From: Talpa occidentalis
Taxonomy: Eukaryota > Chordata > Mammalia > Eulipotyphla > Talpidae
Direction of reading: 5' to 3'
DNA length: 64,000 nt
Assembly (NCBI RefSeq): GCF_014898055.3
Contig: NW_023605194.1
Coordinates: 56,273,361-56,337,360 of the forward strand
Under the pieces are notes generated by a model. That model searched no databases, was not told where the DNA came from, and worked only from the letters and a program-made list of their open reading frames with translations. The position numbers and the translations under genes are program-made. The first letter of the stretch is position 1; each line of letters begins with the position of its first letter. Below, piece after piece: positions 1-11,058 of the stretch.

Positions 1-582
1 AGAAAGATAAATACCAGGTGGAGTCACTACTATGCGAAATATAGAGAAACCAAAGTAAAGGTCAGATAAATACAAGCTTAAAAACAGACCCCTGAAAGCT
101 GACTTTAGAATAAAAGCATTCAGGAGGGGTGTGTGAGGTACAAAGAATCAAGAGGGAAGAGAAGATAATGGAATATGGAATATGGTGGTGGACAAGAGTG
201 ATAGGGTGGTCAATGCACTATGATGATGATACCTGTTTTGGGAAATCCTAATGTTATCTCAATTTAAAAAATAATTAAATAAATGTATTGCAAAATAAAA
301 TAAAAAGTAATGTACAAAGGAAAACGTGCTGTTTAATATGCCCATGACCCTAGAAAAAGGACACACTACCCAATTAATTTTTTAAAGCATATATATTATA
401 GTAAATATGTTCCGGAGATCATTGTGGTCAAAGATACATTCATGCAACCTATCTTATTATAAGGTCTGTATATATAACATATATAACATAACCATGATTC
501 ATGTAGAAAAGAGAGGCAAAGTTGTTCATTTTAACATATTTTAATATTAGGGAATCTGTTAGTGGTTTAAATATGCTAATAA
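1..582. other. unclassified AT-rich DNA, possibly an old L1 3' end
   Basis: No gene is seen. Positions 120-300 run from purine-rich GGAATATGG text into an A-rich stretch with repeated AATAAA-like words, as in the 3' end of an old LINE, but I cannot match it to a named family. The rest is AT-rich sequence with no recognisable structure. Confidence 0.3.
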
Positions 583-583
583 G

Positions 584-848
584 GGCCTCCTTGGTGGTGC
601 AGTGGTTGAGTGCTGGGTTGCGAAGCTGCTGGCAGCCTCTGCAGCACTGGTTCAATCCCTGGCCACCTGGTGAGAGTCCCACGTGGTGTGCAGACCTCTC
701 CTGCAGCCCTCTGCTCCCCTCAGCAGTGTATTTTGTCAGTCTGTTCTGCTCCCTGCTCTGGCTCGGGTGAATTCTCTCACCCTCTCGCGCTACTGACTGT
801 ACCCAGTGCTTATATAAATAAATAAATAAATAAATCTTTAAAATATAT
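584..848 (+). mobile_element. tRNA-derived SINE, type I, full length
   Basis: The copy starts with the family head GGGCCTCCTTGGTGG. It has A-box-like text (GTGGTGCAGTGGTTGAG) and a B-box-like GGTTCAATCCC, then the shared body, and ends in (AAAT)n. It is flanked by a 13-bp target-site duplication, ATATGCTAATAAG, at 571-583 and 849-861, so it is a complete L1-mediated insertion. Type I copies end in CTGACTGTACCCAGTGCTT before the tail. Confidence 0.95.
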
Positions 849-953
849 ATATGCTAATAAGTAAAAAGAAAATGAATATATAATGTTTTTTTTCCTACAT
901 GATACACTGTTAGCATGCCAAAGAATGAAAAAAAATTCTCAGTTAACATTTTT

Positions 954-1217
954 TTTAAAGATTTATTTATTTTTACACAATAGCTGGGGTACAAACCAGA
1001 GGTGTGGGAGGGTGAGAGGATTCATCAGAGATAGAGCGGGGAACAGAACAGGCAGACAGACTGAAATACACCACTTAGGGGAGCAGTGGGCGAGCAAGAG
1101 AGGTCTGCTGCGCCATGTGGGAATCTCCCTGGCCAGCAGGGAATTGAACCTGCGCTGCAGAGGCTTAGGACAGCTTCACAGTGCTGCGTTCAACCCGCTG
1201 CACCACCGGGTAAGCCC
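954..1217 (-). mobile_element. tRNA-derived SINE, type III (intermediate)
   Basis: Reverse-oriented copy. The T-rich tail is on the left, and the head complement (CACCACCGGGTAAGCCC) is on the right. The target-site duplication TCAGTTARCATTTTT is visible on both sides (from 939 and from 1218). Its body is closer to the older type than to the GC-rich type I copies. Confidence 0.93.
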
Positions 1218-2829
1218 TCAGTTAGCATTTTTAAAAATTAAAAATGTGTGAATAATTAACATTCATATAGATGTTATTAATATTCAGACTTATGAATCTA
1301 ATATATGGGTTTGTGTATTTCTGCATATGTTATAGATAAATTCTATCATACAATTATGGAACGTATTTGGTAGTATATCACATGTTTGATGGTGGAAGGT
1401 AGTGGGAAATGACTGAATTATGATATATCTTAAAGTGACAGTTGAAGAATCTGCTGTGTATTAGATACGGTATGGGGATAGATGGAAATGAGATGATTAG
1501 TTATTTGGCCTGAGTTGTAGTTAAAATCAAGTTGCCTTTGTCAGCTCTCCTGCCTGCATGTGACTGCAGGTGTTTCTCTTTTCATTTCTCCTTTTCCTAA
1601 TAAACCTGTCCTTCCAAAATATTAAAAAATAAATAAAAAGTAAAGCTGCCTTTCACTGAAATGGATAAGACAGTGTGAAGAACTGATGTGAGGGGAATAT
1701 TAAAAGTTCAGTTTGGGACATAATCCTTTCAAATAGCTAGCCAATGTCCAAATGAAGTCACTGAGTGGTTCGTTATTTCTAAAGTTCTGGAATCCAGGAA
1801 TGGTCCCATCTGAAATTATGCAGTTGGGAATCAAATACTCATAGCATATTGGATAAAAACAGAAAAAGGAGGAGGTGCTGACAATGATGAAATAGGAATA
1901 ACAGAAATGAAGAGTGGAAGAAATAATGGGGTAGGACAATTCGGTGCAATTGCTAGGCAGTAAAAAGAACCTATTTGAGATTACAAATCAGTAATTTAGA
2001 GAATAGATATCACTTTCTTTAGTCAATTTCAGTGAAGCAGATGTATGCATGGGTTTAAACAACATATGATTTTGCTAGGCAATGGTAGTGATGAACAAGG
2101 CAATAATGTTCTAGATTAAAAAAAAATCTAGAATAGTATGTGTTACATGGAGATGCTCAACAAATATTTATTGAAAAAACTGAACAAAGAATATATATTT
2201 ATATTTACATGTTTGCTATTCCTCAAACCAATATCTGGTACCTTAAATAACACAACTGAAAACCACGCAAAACATAAATTCAAGGTAAAGAAAGGTCTTC
2301 TTGATCAACTTTTGTTTCACATTTCTTCCAGTTAAACAAATGGTAAATTAAAAAGAATGATTTTCACAGAAGTTATTGTTTTTTCCTGAATATAACATGA
2401 TTAACAAATGCATAGGAAATAAAGTGTCCTTGAAAAAATTTGATTAGAATATTAGCAACATCATTTACATATAAAATTAAGACTTCCTTTAAGAAGTATA
2501 ATCTACTAAAAATATGACAAAAATACAAAAAAATCTTAATGCCAACATGAACTCTGACTAACCATAATCAGCCATGTTTATCATGATTTACGACAATTAT
2601 AAGAATTATTAATAAATTATATGATTCCACCAATTCAACATTATATTATCTCATCATTTGAAAATATTGGCTCCTGATAAATTATGTTCAATGATTTCCT
2701 AATAAATTATGAATACTCTTATGCTCATTAAAATTAAATCAAAGTTGGTTTGATTATATGAACATAAAATGTAGTCATAAAGCCTTTGGGGGTAATATGT
2801 ATAGTGAAATAATTTTAAGGTTATGAACT
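1218..2829. other. unclassified intergenic DNA
   Basis: AT-rich sequence without a supported gene or an obvious young repeat. Around 2135-2195 the text GATGCTCAACAAATATTTATTG recalls the conserved 3' end of L2/MIR elements, but it is too short to assign. Small open frames here show no recognisable protein. Confidence 0.4.
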
Positions 2830-3650
2830 AGTAGAACTTATTGTAAAAGCATAGTAATCAGAAAAGCAAAAGTATACACTACATGTACAGAATAGTGTGG
2901 AAAATTTTAGAAAATACAGGTTTCTCTTCATATAACAAGCTAATAATGTTATTCAATAAATGGAGTAGGTATCAGTACTTAACTATTTTGGGAAAAGGGG
3001 AGAAATTGGATTCATATTTGCTGTCTTATATCAAAATACACTTTCATAGATAAATTGAATATATTAAAAAGTAAAAAAAAAATGAAAAGAGGAAAAGATG
3101 CACAGAACTTTTTAATATCACAATATCTTAAAATTAATGTATTTTATATATATTTTTTCTATGCATGGCATAAATGTCAAAAGACATAAATAAAATTATT
3201 AAAATTGTGGGCAAGTGGGGCCTCTCTGGTGGCACAAAGGGTTAAGTCTCAGCACTGTGAAGCTGCCATTGCAGCACAAGTTAGATTGATCCCCCAGCAG
3301 GGAGCTAACCCACATGTTGAGAAAGACCTCTCTTGTCTTGCCTGTTGCTCCCCTCAGCAGTGTATTTCAGTAGATCTATCTGTTATATTCCACCACATCT
3401 CTGGTGAATCCTCTTCCCTCCCCCCTCCCCACATCTCTGGCCTGCACCCCAGCTCTTGTATGAGCAAATAAATAAATGAAATTGTGGGCAAGTAAAAATT
3501 ATTAATTTGGAGGAAAATTAAAATATATGACAAAGGGTTAATATTCTTAAGCAACCTATTTTTGCAAATTAAACAGTAAAAAAGACAACCCCAAGTATAA
3601 AAGTAGAAACCTTAAATTTTTTTAACGTCACCTGGAAATCTGTACAAAAT
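2830..3650 (+). mobile_element. decayed L1 ORF2 fragment, split by a SINE
   Basis: On both sides of the SINE at 3217-3478 the text follows old L1 ORF2. On the left is the stretch recalling the 'gctgggaaaactgga' area. On the right, ACAAAGGGTTAATATTC is followed by text like the 'aactcaatagcaaaaaaac' segment. It is heavily mutated with no open frame. Edges are approximate and the subfamily is unknown. Confidence 0.45.
3217..3478 (+). mobile_element. tRNA-derived SINE, type II (older)
   Basis: Head GGGGCCTCTCTGGTGGCACA, body with CAGTGTATTTCAGTAGATCT, and a tail of AAATAAATAAATG. The 15-bp target-site duplication AAATTGTGGGCAAGT lies at 3202-3216 and 3479-3493. Type II copies carry GTTAAGTCTCAGC in the head and CTGGCCTGYACCCCAG near the 3' end. 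It is inserted into a decayed L1. Confidence 0.95.
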
Positions 3651-3987
3651 TCACAGCAGCGCTTTTTGGGGGGGAAATAATTATATAAGTTAAATTTCAC
3701 TAATGAGAAATAATAGTATAGTGATGTTAACTAATACTTGTATTAGTAAAACATCCACATGTATTTATGTTCATATCAAAATAAGATCTGTATTGATTGT
3801 GAAGGAAAAGATCTAACATTCTAGAAAGTAAGAAAACAATTTGTTTATAGGGATATTTTTATAAAAAATGGTGAGGATATATAGTCATATAAGTATATAG
3901 ATGTGTGTGTGATATGTATGTTTCTAACAATTTGCTTAGAAAAATTAATCACAAAGCAAATTACTGCAAGTTATTGCACTTACACAG
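3651..3987. other. unclassified AT-rich DNA
   Basis: AT-rich sequence with a run of G at 3667-3674 and no gene. It may be the decayed downstream part of the neighbouring L1, but I cannot support that. Confidence 0.3.
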
Positions 3988-4350
3988 TGTAGGGTAAATG
4001 AATAAATCATTCTTCTTATGCTGCTAGCCACTCTGGCTATCACCTGTGGCCTTGATTGTGGTTATGCAGAAGGAATGTGGGTATGGGACACGTGTCCCTG
4101 ATTGTGGACACCTGAGCATTGGTGTGTGCATATGAGAAAGTGTACACACCTGAGCCTAGCAGGGAGGGGATAAAAAGGCAGTGTCAGCATGGAGAAAGGA
4201 AGGTCAAGTTGCTGGCTCCGCGCTGGCTTGTTTCACGTGTTTGCCATTACAACCTCTGAAGATGATGCCAAGGGCTCCCAAAATTTTCCTTTAAAATGTT
4301 GGAACTAACAGTGAACTTACCCAGCCTGGGATGATTGCACAACACAGAGG
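3988..4350 (+). other. GC-richer island with TATA-like box, possible old LTR
   Basis: This 360-bp stretch is clearly richer in G+C than its surroundings. It contains GGGGATAAAAAGGCAG at about 4166-4181, which looks like a TATA box, and then GCTCCGCGCTGGCTTG. It begins TGTAGGGTAAA, the same eleven bases that open the LTR-A copies at 7918 and 8971, but the rest does not align with them. An old LTR is the likeliest reading. A promoter of an undetected transcript is the alternative. Confidence 0.3.
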
Positions 4351-5787
4351 TTAAAAAATAAAAAAATGTAATGCCTAAATGTGACCAAACCAGGAAAATA
4401 TAAATATTCAATGTAGGTGTTGTCATGATAATTGTTTTTTTTTTTTTCTTTTAAACCAGTTGTGGCTTCCATATTGTGTTTTCTTTCCTCTAGTAATAAT
4501 ATTCATAAGCTGTGATTCTTTTGTCTTTGGATTTAATATTTATGGACTTATTACACCATTTTATGTTTCCCTTTCAGTGTTTTTTGTTTTTGTTTTTTTT
4601 TTGTTTCTTTTTGCTTTCTATATCAGCTTGAAATTAATTTGGTTTTAATTTACAGTTTTTTTTTTTAACTCAAAACTGTTTTCTTTAATCCACTATGACA
4701 GCTGGTTTTAGCCATTGTAGTTGAACATAAAGGTAATTTTGATAACTTAAAAAGAGAATCAAAACATAGTTCCCCAAACTTTTCAAGAATTAATTAGGTG
4801 ACTGTGTTAAAGTAAGAGAGAATTGTTATGATCTTTTTTTTTCTTTCTTCAAAACTAGAGATAGTTCAGGTTAGAACTTTTTGCTTAAATTTGAGCAGGT
4901 AATAGGTCTTTATAATTTATTAATGTATTCATTGGCTTGATTTCCATCTATAAAATTGTGAATGAAATTTAAATATTTTTAAAAGTAGGCATTTCAGTAT
5001 CTCACAAAAGACAAAACTTTACTTAAAATCTGTAATAGGTGAGGCAGTGTAGGGAAAATGTTTTTCTCTACCCTTCTAGCTTATTGGTTGAGACAGCACC
5101 TATAATAAAAAAATAACAGAAAAACTGAAGTTTAATAACATGTGTACCGTTCCATGGCAGAGACCCAGAAAATCTGAGTAATTCCTTGAAATGACCTGAG
5201 CCACCACCTTAACTACCATTTCCAACTAAAGAAAAAAAGATATTTGAAGTGTGGAGTGAGTTAGGGGAGGCTATCAAGCAAAACTCAATAAATGAGGATA
5301 TGGATATTATGCACATGTAATGTCTTCATCACTGTGAAGATTTTTTTAGGGATTTGGCATCCTCAATTTCCTGATACAGAGAGGGAGATTTCATCATAAA
5401 TATAAATGTTTCTTACAAAACAGCAACTTCTACTGGTTTTCAAGACTTTTCCTATATGTGCTCTTTTTATTAGTCTATAGCTCAAAATCTTTTGCCAACA
5501 AAATAGATTTTGGGTGGCAAATTCTATTCCTCTCCAATAATAATAATGAACAAAATATGAAAAAATGCTTCATTAACACAGTTTAGATTAAATATGTGCT
5601 TTAATTACACTCTAGCAGGGGAAAAAAACCTGTATTTTTATTTAAATATTAAGATAAAGTCCACAACCTTATGTTTTATAATAGGGAATATTCCTCAAAG
5701 TAAGTCTCACTTTTCAATTTCGAGTACACACAGTAATATTTAGATATATAGTGACCTTTTTTTCCTTGGGCATCTTAAGCATTTAGT
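4351..5787. other. unclassified AT-rich DNA
   Basis: No gene or young repeat is seen. T-rich runs occur at 4434-4452, 4594-4604 and 4655-4667. The remainder is plain AT-rich intergenic sequence. Confidence 0.4.
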
Positions 5788-5904
5788 TTTTAGCATAAAA
5801 TTCCAATTTTAGTCTAAAATTTCAATTAGAAAAATGTGAAAAATCAAGATCAGGAAATGTTTTGTGATAGCTTTAAAAAATTTGGATTTCAGTTATATTT
5901 TCAC
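5788..5904 (+). repeat. local direct repeat, copy 1
   Basis: About 117 bp from TTTTTAGCATAAAATTCC to TATATTTTCACA recur in the same orientation at 6698-6814 with only a handful of differences. It has no A-tail, no tRNA-like head and no terminal repeats, so it resembles a local duplication rather than a transposon. Confidence 0.85.
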
Positions 5905-6697
5905 ACTCTAGATTTATGCAAAAATTTATATTTCAGGTGAGAGTTAAAATTCTGTTAGGAATCTGAGTTGGGAGCTCACCTACCTTGTAAAGACTGAGAA
6001 TATCTGATATTCCAGGATTAACTGATTTTCTTTCCCTCCTTTCCTTCACATCACTCTTCATGACAGCTAGTTCTCCATTTACCTTTGTTCCTTGCTTGCT
6101 GCCAGTTCTAGAAATCTTGTTTCAGTAGTCCTAGCTTGCCATTCTCTCTTTTCCTTTTTTTTTTTTTTTTAATTTTACTTTTTACATTCTGGACACTGTC
6201 CGTCCGAACTGAAGATTCATTCTTTTATTGAGCAACTTGGGACATAAATATCTATGACTAGAACACTGTCTTTGAGTGTACTCAATCCCTGAGAGGAGTG
6301 AGGTTTGCCAATAAATATACAGTCCAGTGACACAGAGTGTCATGTGGAAAATTTTTAAGAGCCAGCAAATAGAGTGCTGATTCTGGAAGAGAGCCTGAAA
6401 AAAAGCAAATAAACAAACAAACAAACAACAAAAAAAAAAACACCTCCCAACAGACAGATAAGGGAATGTTCAAACATTCATGGGTATGAAAGGGAAAGAG
6501 AGAAAGGCTAGGAAAACAGACTATTTCATCTTGAGTTCAAGTGCCACGTAATTTTACATAAGTGTGCTGTATTTTGGATAGTAAACTTCATGATGATTGC
6601 TTGTGAAATTCTTGGAGAAGTGGAAAAGTGGAGTCTGGGGAGAATGGAAATTATATTTCATATATTTTATTCTAAATAAAATATATTTAGAAATATA
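5905..6697. other. unclassified AT-rich spacer between direct repeats
   Basis: The sequence holds a T-run at 6156-6170, the complement of an AAAC-type simple repeat near 6410-6440, and no gene. Open frames here show no recognisable protein. Confidence 0.4.
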
Positions 6698-6814
6698 TTT
6701 TAGCATAAAATTCCAATTTTATTCTAAAATTCCAATTAGAAAAATGTGGAAAATCAAGATCAATGAATGTTTTGTCATAGCTTTAAAAATTTGGATTTCA
6801 GTTATATTTTCACA
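6698..6814 (+). repeat. local direct repeat, copy 2
   Basis: Second copy of the 5788-5904 segment. The copies share TAGCATAAAATTCCAATTTT, AATTAGAAAAATGTG, AATCAAGATCA and TTGGATTTCAGTTATATTTT in the same order. Confidence 0.85.
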
Positions 6815-7724
6815 TTTATGTATTATATTTCATCTTTCATACTTTTTTCATGGTGTTCTTAATTCCTTCCTGTACTTTCCACGGTCATCTTTACGTAAAT
6901 ATCATTTTGATGTCAGGGACTTTTTCTGGAACCATTGTTCTGGACTCCACTTCTTCCTACTTCCTATTTTTATTCTAAACCCCCAGTAATTAGCTGTTGA
7001 ACAATGTCATTAATAGTTTATACCTGTTTTCTTCTCTAAAAATGGTAATTACTAACTCATGTTTTATTTAAATTACCACCTCATGTTTTATTTAAATTTA
7101 TAAGAAGTGTACATATATTTAAGTGCCTAAACAGTGTTTAATATATCATAAATGTTGAACAAATGATAACTGTTTTATTACTAATCAGGAATCAGCACAT
7201 CATATTTCACTTACTGCTAATGAAATAATAAGCTCCTAACTTAGATTATCCCTATGTCATTCATAGACTTTAATGTAAAAACTGGACCAAAATGGACATT
7301 TGATGAATTAAGTTTAACTTAAGGCAACTAAACTGACTAGTAGTTTGATTCCATTTTTGGTTCATAGTGTATTTTTCAAGTTGATTTTCATCATTTCATT
7401 CATCTTTGTTTGCCTCATACTACATTATTCCAACTATGAAAAATCTTTAAATATCATGGATTTTGCATTATCTTAATTTTACTTGCACATAACAAAAAAA
7501 AATCTTTGATAGAAAGCTCTCTTTGTGAGGCAAAAATCAATGTCAAAAAGAGGATTCTCTCTGCTGCTTTACCAACAATATCTAGGAATAGTTTTGAGAG
7601 CCCCAAACCCACACTGAAGGCAAGGTAATGAGATACAGTAATTGTGAGCTTGAGCCAGGCTCAATATACAACATACTTCTAATTCTAGATTCACCTCTTT
7701 TTCCTACAAAAGTGAATTTTTACT
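6815..7724. other. unclassified DNA with a short tandem duplication
   Basis: No gene is seen. A 24-bp unit containing CTCATGTTTTATTTAAATTA is repeated in tandem at about 7056-7100. Around 7120-7165 the text GTGCCTAAACAGTGTTTAAT recalls a decayed MIR/L2 3' end, too weak to assign. Confidence 0.35.
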
Positions 7725-7845
7725 CAGGGCACACATTAGAATCACCTGGGGAGCTATCAAATTAAGTTAGAGTGGGGGCCAGGGGCCTGCTTTAAGTGTT
7801 AAAGCTCTGCAGGTGATTCTAATTGCAGTTAAGTTTAATAATCCC
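7725..7845. mobile_element. MER5-like hAT-Charlie fossil
   Basis: CACATTAGAATCACCTGGGG at about 7731-7750 and the near-inverse CAGGTGATTCTAATTG at 7810-7825 are the conserved ends of MER5A/MER5B, short non-autonomous hAT-type DNA transposons widespread in placental mammals. The interior is short and diverged. Confidence 0.75.
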
Positions 7846-7917
7846 TATGCTACAGGTCTGTCTGTGCTCCTCCTAAGCCACAATGCATTCATCCATCCAA
7901 ATGCACAGTTGCCCTGG

Positions 7918-8335
7918 TGTAGGGTAAAGAAAATGTCAGGCTTTTCTGCCCTCCCGCTATCAGGATAGATGATGGATCCTTGTCCTGAATGCATGCCTGA
8001 TGGCGGGCACCTGGAATAGGGTGTGGGCATAGGTAGATGGGATTCAGCTGAGCTAAGGCTGTGCTTTTAAGGGTGGCATCACCAGGACACCAGCAGAAGC
8101 TGAGAAAGAAGCCGAAGAGAAGCAAAGAAGCAGAAGCAGAGAACGCCAGAGAGCCCAGATAGAGTGAGGATTTGCTGGGGGCTGGGGGGACTGCCAGCCC
8201 CCCAGCCCCCCTGCCTGCCATATGCCTGGTGAACCCCAATAAAAACCTGCAAAACCACTGAGGACTCTGACTCCTCCTTTACCCGGTCTGCATGGGATCA
8301 GAAAACCTGCACTGTGTCCATTCTTGCCTCTTACA
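7918..8335 (+). mobile_element. solo LTR, family LTR-A, copy 1
   Basis: A 418-bp long terminal repeat that begins TGTAGGG and ends CTTACA, giving the TG...CA ends of a retroviral LTR. It is flanked by a 5-bp target duplication CCTGG at 7913-7917 and 8336-8340. GTGCTTTTAAGGGTGG at 8061-8076 lies where the TATA box should be, and AATAAA at 8238-8243 is the poly(A) signal, which fixes the strand. No retroviral internal sequence is attached, so it is the remnant of a provirus lost by LTR-LTR recombination. Confidence 0.88.
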
Positions 8336-8385
8336 CCTGGGATTGCCACTAAGTGGTTAAGTAAGGTCACTGTAAATAAAGCCAG

Positions 8386-8812
8386 TGTAGGGGCAGGAAG
8401 ACCACAGAGCAGATTTTCTGATCCAACAGACCTGGTAAAGGAGGAGTCAGAGTCCTCAGTGGCTTTTGCAGGTCTTTTACTTAGATTTACCAGGCACATG
8501 GCAGGCAGAGGTGCTGGGGGCCCGGGGGGCTGGCAGGCCAGCAAGTCTTCACTCTATCTGGTCTCTTCGGCCTTCTCTCATGTTCTCTCTGCTTCTCTGC
8601 TCTGCTGCTTCTGTTCGTTCTTGGCTTTTGCTGGCATCCCCGTGACACCATCCTTAAAAAGCCCAGTCTTAGCCCAGGTGAATCCCATCTACACATGCAC
8701 ACATCCTATTCCAGGTGCCCGCCATTAGGCATGCATTCAGGACAACAGGGATCCCTCATCTATCCTAATGGCAGGAGGGCAGAAAAGCCTGATACATTTT
8801 TCTTACCCTACA
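8386..8812 (-). mobile_element. solo LTR, family LTR-A, copy 2 (inverted)
   Basis: The reverse complement aligns over its full length with the LTR-A copies at 7918 and 8971. Its plus-strand ends are TGTAGGGG and ACCCTACA. The flanks GCCAG (8381-8385) and GCCCG (8813-8817) differ by one base and may be a mutated 5-bp target duplication. The AATAAA position is changed to AGTAAA. No internal viral sequence is present. The 45 bp between this and copy 1 show no repeat. Confidence 0.87.
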
Positions 8813-8970
8813 GCCCGTCAAAATTAATATCCAAGGGGAAGTGGTCCTTCTTCCATATTGCCTATGGACTCAAGATTACAACATCAATTCTTCCCTGGGT
8901 CTCACAACTACTGCAGACTTTGAACTTGTCAGTTCCATAATAACATGAGTTAATCCTTCAAGATCTCTCA

Positions 8971-9411
8971 TGTAGGGTAAGGTAAAATGTATCAGGCTTT
9001 TCTGTCTTCCCATCATTAGATTAAATGCATGCCTGATGGCGGGCACGTGGAATGGGGTGTGGGCATGCGTCGGTGGGATACACCTGGGCTGAGAGACTGG
9101 GCTTATAAGGGTGGAGTCACAAGGATGACGGCAGAGCAAAAAGAACAGCAGAGCGAAAGGGAACAAAATAATGGCACAGCAGACAAGCAAGGCCAGGAGA
9201 GAACATGGAAAAGCCCAGAAAGAGTGAAGACTCACCAGGGGCTGGGAGGCCTGCCAAACAATTCCTGTGCTACAGTGTAGCACACTGTACCCCTGCCTGC
9301 AGTGTACCAGGTAAAATCCCAGTAAAGCCTGCAAAAGCCCCCAAGAGCTCCAGGACTCTCCTTCACCAGTCACTTGACTGCCTGGTCATAGAGATCCTGC
9401 CTGCCTGTACA
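8971..9411 (+). mobile_element. solo LTR, family LTR-A, copy 3
   Basis: A 441-bp LTR starting TGTAGGGTAA and ending CTGTACA. CTCA at 8967-8970 and again at 9412-9415 fits a 4-bp target duplication. GCTTATAAGGGTGG at 9101-9114 is a better TATA box than in copy 1, while the poly(A) signal is mutated (CAGTAAAG). Compared with copies 1 and 2 it has extra bases around 9260-9295. Confidence 0.86.
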
Positions 9412-9504
9412 CTCATATAACTGTATGCACATATGTATATAAACATATGCACATGCAGACACACACATTTCATTGGTTCTGTTTCTCTAGAAAGACTAAC
9501 ATAC

Positions 9505-9660
9505 AGACTTTATCTTGAAGCCTTAGATCCTACTTTACAGATGAGCAAACTAAAGGCTACAGAAAGGAAGTAACTCCTCCAAATCTCACAGCTAATTAAA
9601 GACCCCATGGATTGTTTAAACCTATGTTTGCTTGGCTCTAAAGACATTGCTTTGTTTATA
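9505..9660 (-). mobile_element. MIR element
   Basis: TTTACAGATGAGCAAACTAA, AAGTAACTCCTCCAAATCTC, ACAGCTAATTAAAG and GCTTGGCTCTAAAG follow the reverse complement of the MIR core and tRNA-related part in order. It is an ancient mammalian SINE and long inactive. Confidence 0.85.
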
Positions 9661-9816
9661 ACCTTTTATGGCCAATGAAGATTTTTGGAAAACATTATGT
9701 TTATGGTACAGATTAAAAACAAAATAGACTTGTAATATTTCTAAAATGTAACTAAAGGTCCCAAGGCCTTGAGTCCCACCATGGAGGCCCACCATGGAGT
9801 TTGGAATTACCCCCAA

Positions 9817-9968
9817 AAAAGTAAAAAGCAGAAAACCAGTCATGACCTGAAGTAAATGCAGTAAATTTAGACTGAATGGGATCAGTCCAATTTTTAGAGT
9901 GAATGTGAACAAAGCAAGTTACTCACACTTTTAACTCCATATACTAAAGTGAGTGGAGTTGCACTGAT
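9817..9968 (+). repeat. long inverted repeat, left arm
   Basis: About 150 bp, from AAAAAAGTAAAAAGCAGAA to GAGTTGCACTGAT, are the near-perfect reverse complement of 11059-11213. The arms even share a short antisense reading of about 30 similar residues. No terminal inverted repeat or target duplication is seen at the outer ends. Confidence 0.9.
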
Positions 9969-11058
9969 GTGAATAGAGTTGTATTTTTAACAACATACAT
10001 TAATTACCACTATTTCCGACTTGTAAACTGTGAAAAGGCCACAAGTTGGGATAATGAGGGTTAAAGTGAAACAAAATGCTAAAAAATTAACAAAATGTTA
10101 AAATAAGTACAGAATGACGACCCAGGAACTAATTGGATTTTTAAAGCACAATTTCTCTCTATATATGCTTGCTTGCATATTCTCTGCCCCCAGTTGCTGT
10201 TTTAGAATACTTTTACAACTTTTGAACCTTCATGAACCAGTCTTGTATTTAACTGCAGGGTTGAGCAGAGATTATTATCCCTCCCCACCCCCATGCTATG
10301 CGCCACAAGCACTAAAATCCCCCAGGTGAATCCAGGAGAGGATCTTCATTGCCATCTGTTACTGCTGTGCCCTAGGATACCCACCTTATTTTTTTTCCCC
10401 TCACCATTTCTCCATTGTTCTCATTCAGAATGACATTTACATTTTTATTAAACTGCAAAATAACAATAAAAACTAAATAGCCCCTTGGAGGAAAAAAATG
10501 CTTAATCATAACAGTATTGTGCAATCTATTTATCCTTATGAGGTTTCTCAGCATCATTGTTTGGGTAGTTGTTTATAAATACATGCATGTTTTATAATTA
10601 ATTATAAAGTTATACAGTCTACTGGTTGAAGCTATTGACTATAGTTTCAGTCCTTGTTCCTTTCTTAAAAACTTAAAAAGACTGTGCTACCTTCATTAAA
10701 AAAATTGTGAATAAGGAAGGGGGATTATGGGGATAGAAGCATTTACATTCTAGTCTTATATGGATATTTGAATGAGTTAATCATAGTTGTACATATGAAT
10801 GCATACATAAAAGCTATAGTTCTCAGACCTTTCTGTGTATTTATTCAGGGAAATTAATTAATGCTCTCAATACAATTAATAATTAGCATAATACTATTAA
10901 ATGATGTTTAAACAATTTAACATTGATTGATCCAGCTTTCAGAAGAGCAGGATTTGTTTATTTTCCAATCTTTTCACTCTTTCTCACCCCAAATAGGCCA
11001 AAATACATATTATGGAATAAAATACCTACAGGGTAATACATATTATGGTAGTTTTCTT
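9969..11058. other. unclassified spacer of the inverted repeat
   Basis: About 1.1 kb of AT-rich DNA separates the two arms. There is no gene, no tRNA-like head and no poly(A) tail that would assign it to a known transposon class. Confidence 0.4.

Noticed and set aside
583..836. Identity of the SINE with carnivore SINEC, ruminant Bov-tA, bat VES or hedgehog SINEs
   Set aside because: Only the general tRNA-like A/B-box pattern is shared. The body and 3' end differ from the consensuses I know, so I left the family unnamed and the species undecided.
8053..9373. Overlapping open frames of 80-165 codons on both strands between 7.85 and 9.4 kb
   Set aside because: They lie inside the three LTR-A copies, repeat the same residues in different frames, and are open only because the LTR is GC-rich. 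No retroviral or cellular protein is recognisable.
9776..9798. Short CCCACCATGGAG tandem, considered as a start-codon context
   Set aside because: The frame after it is short and closes at once. It is a 13-bp chance or slippage duplication.
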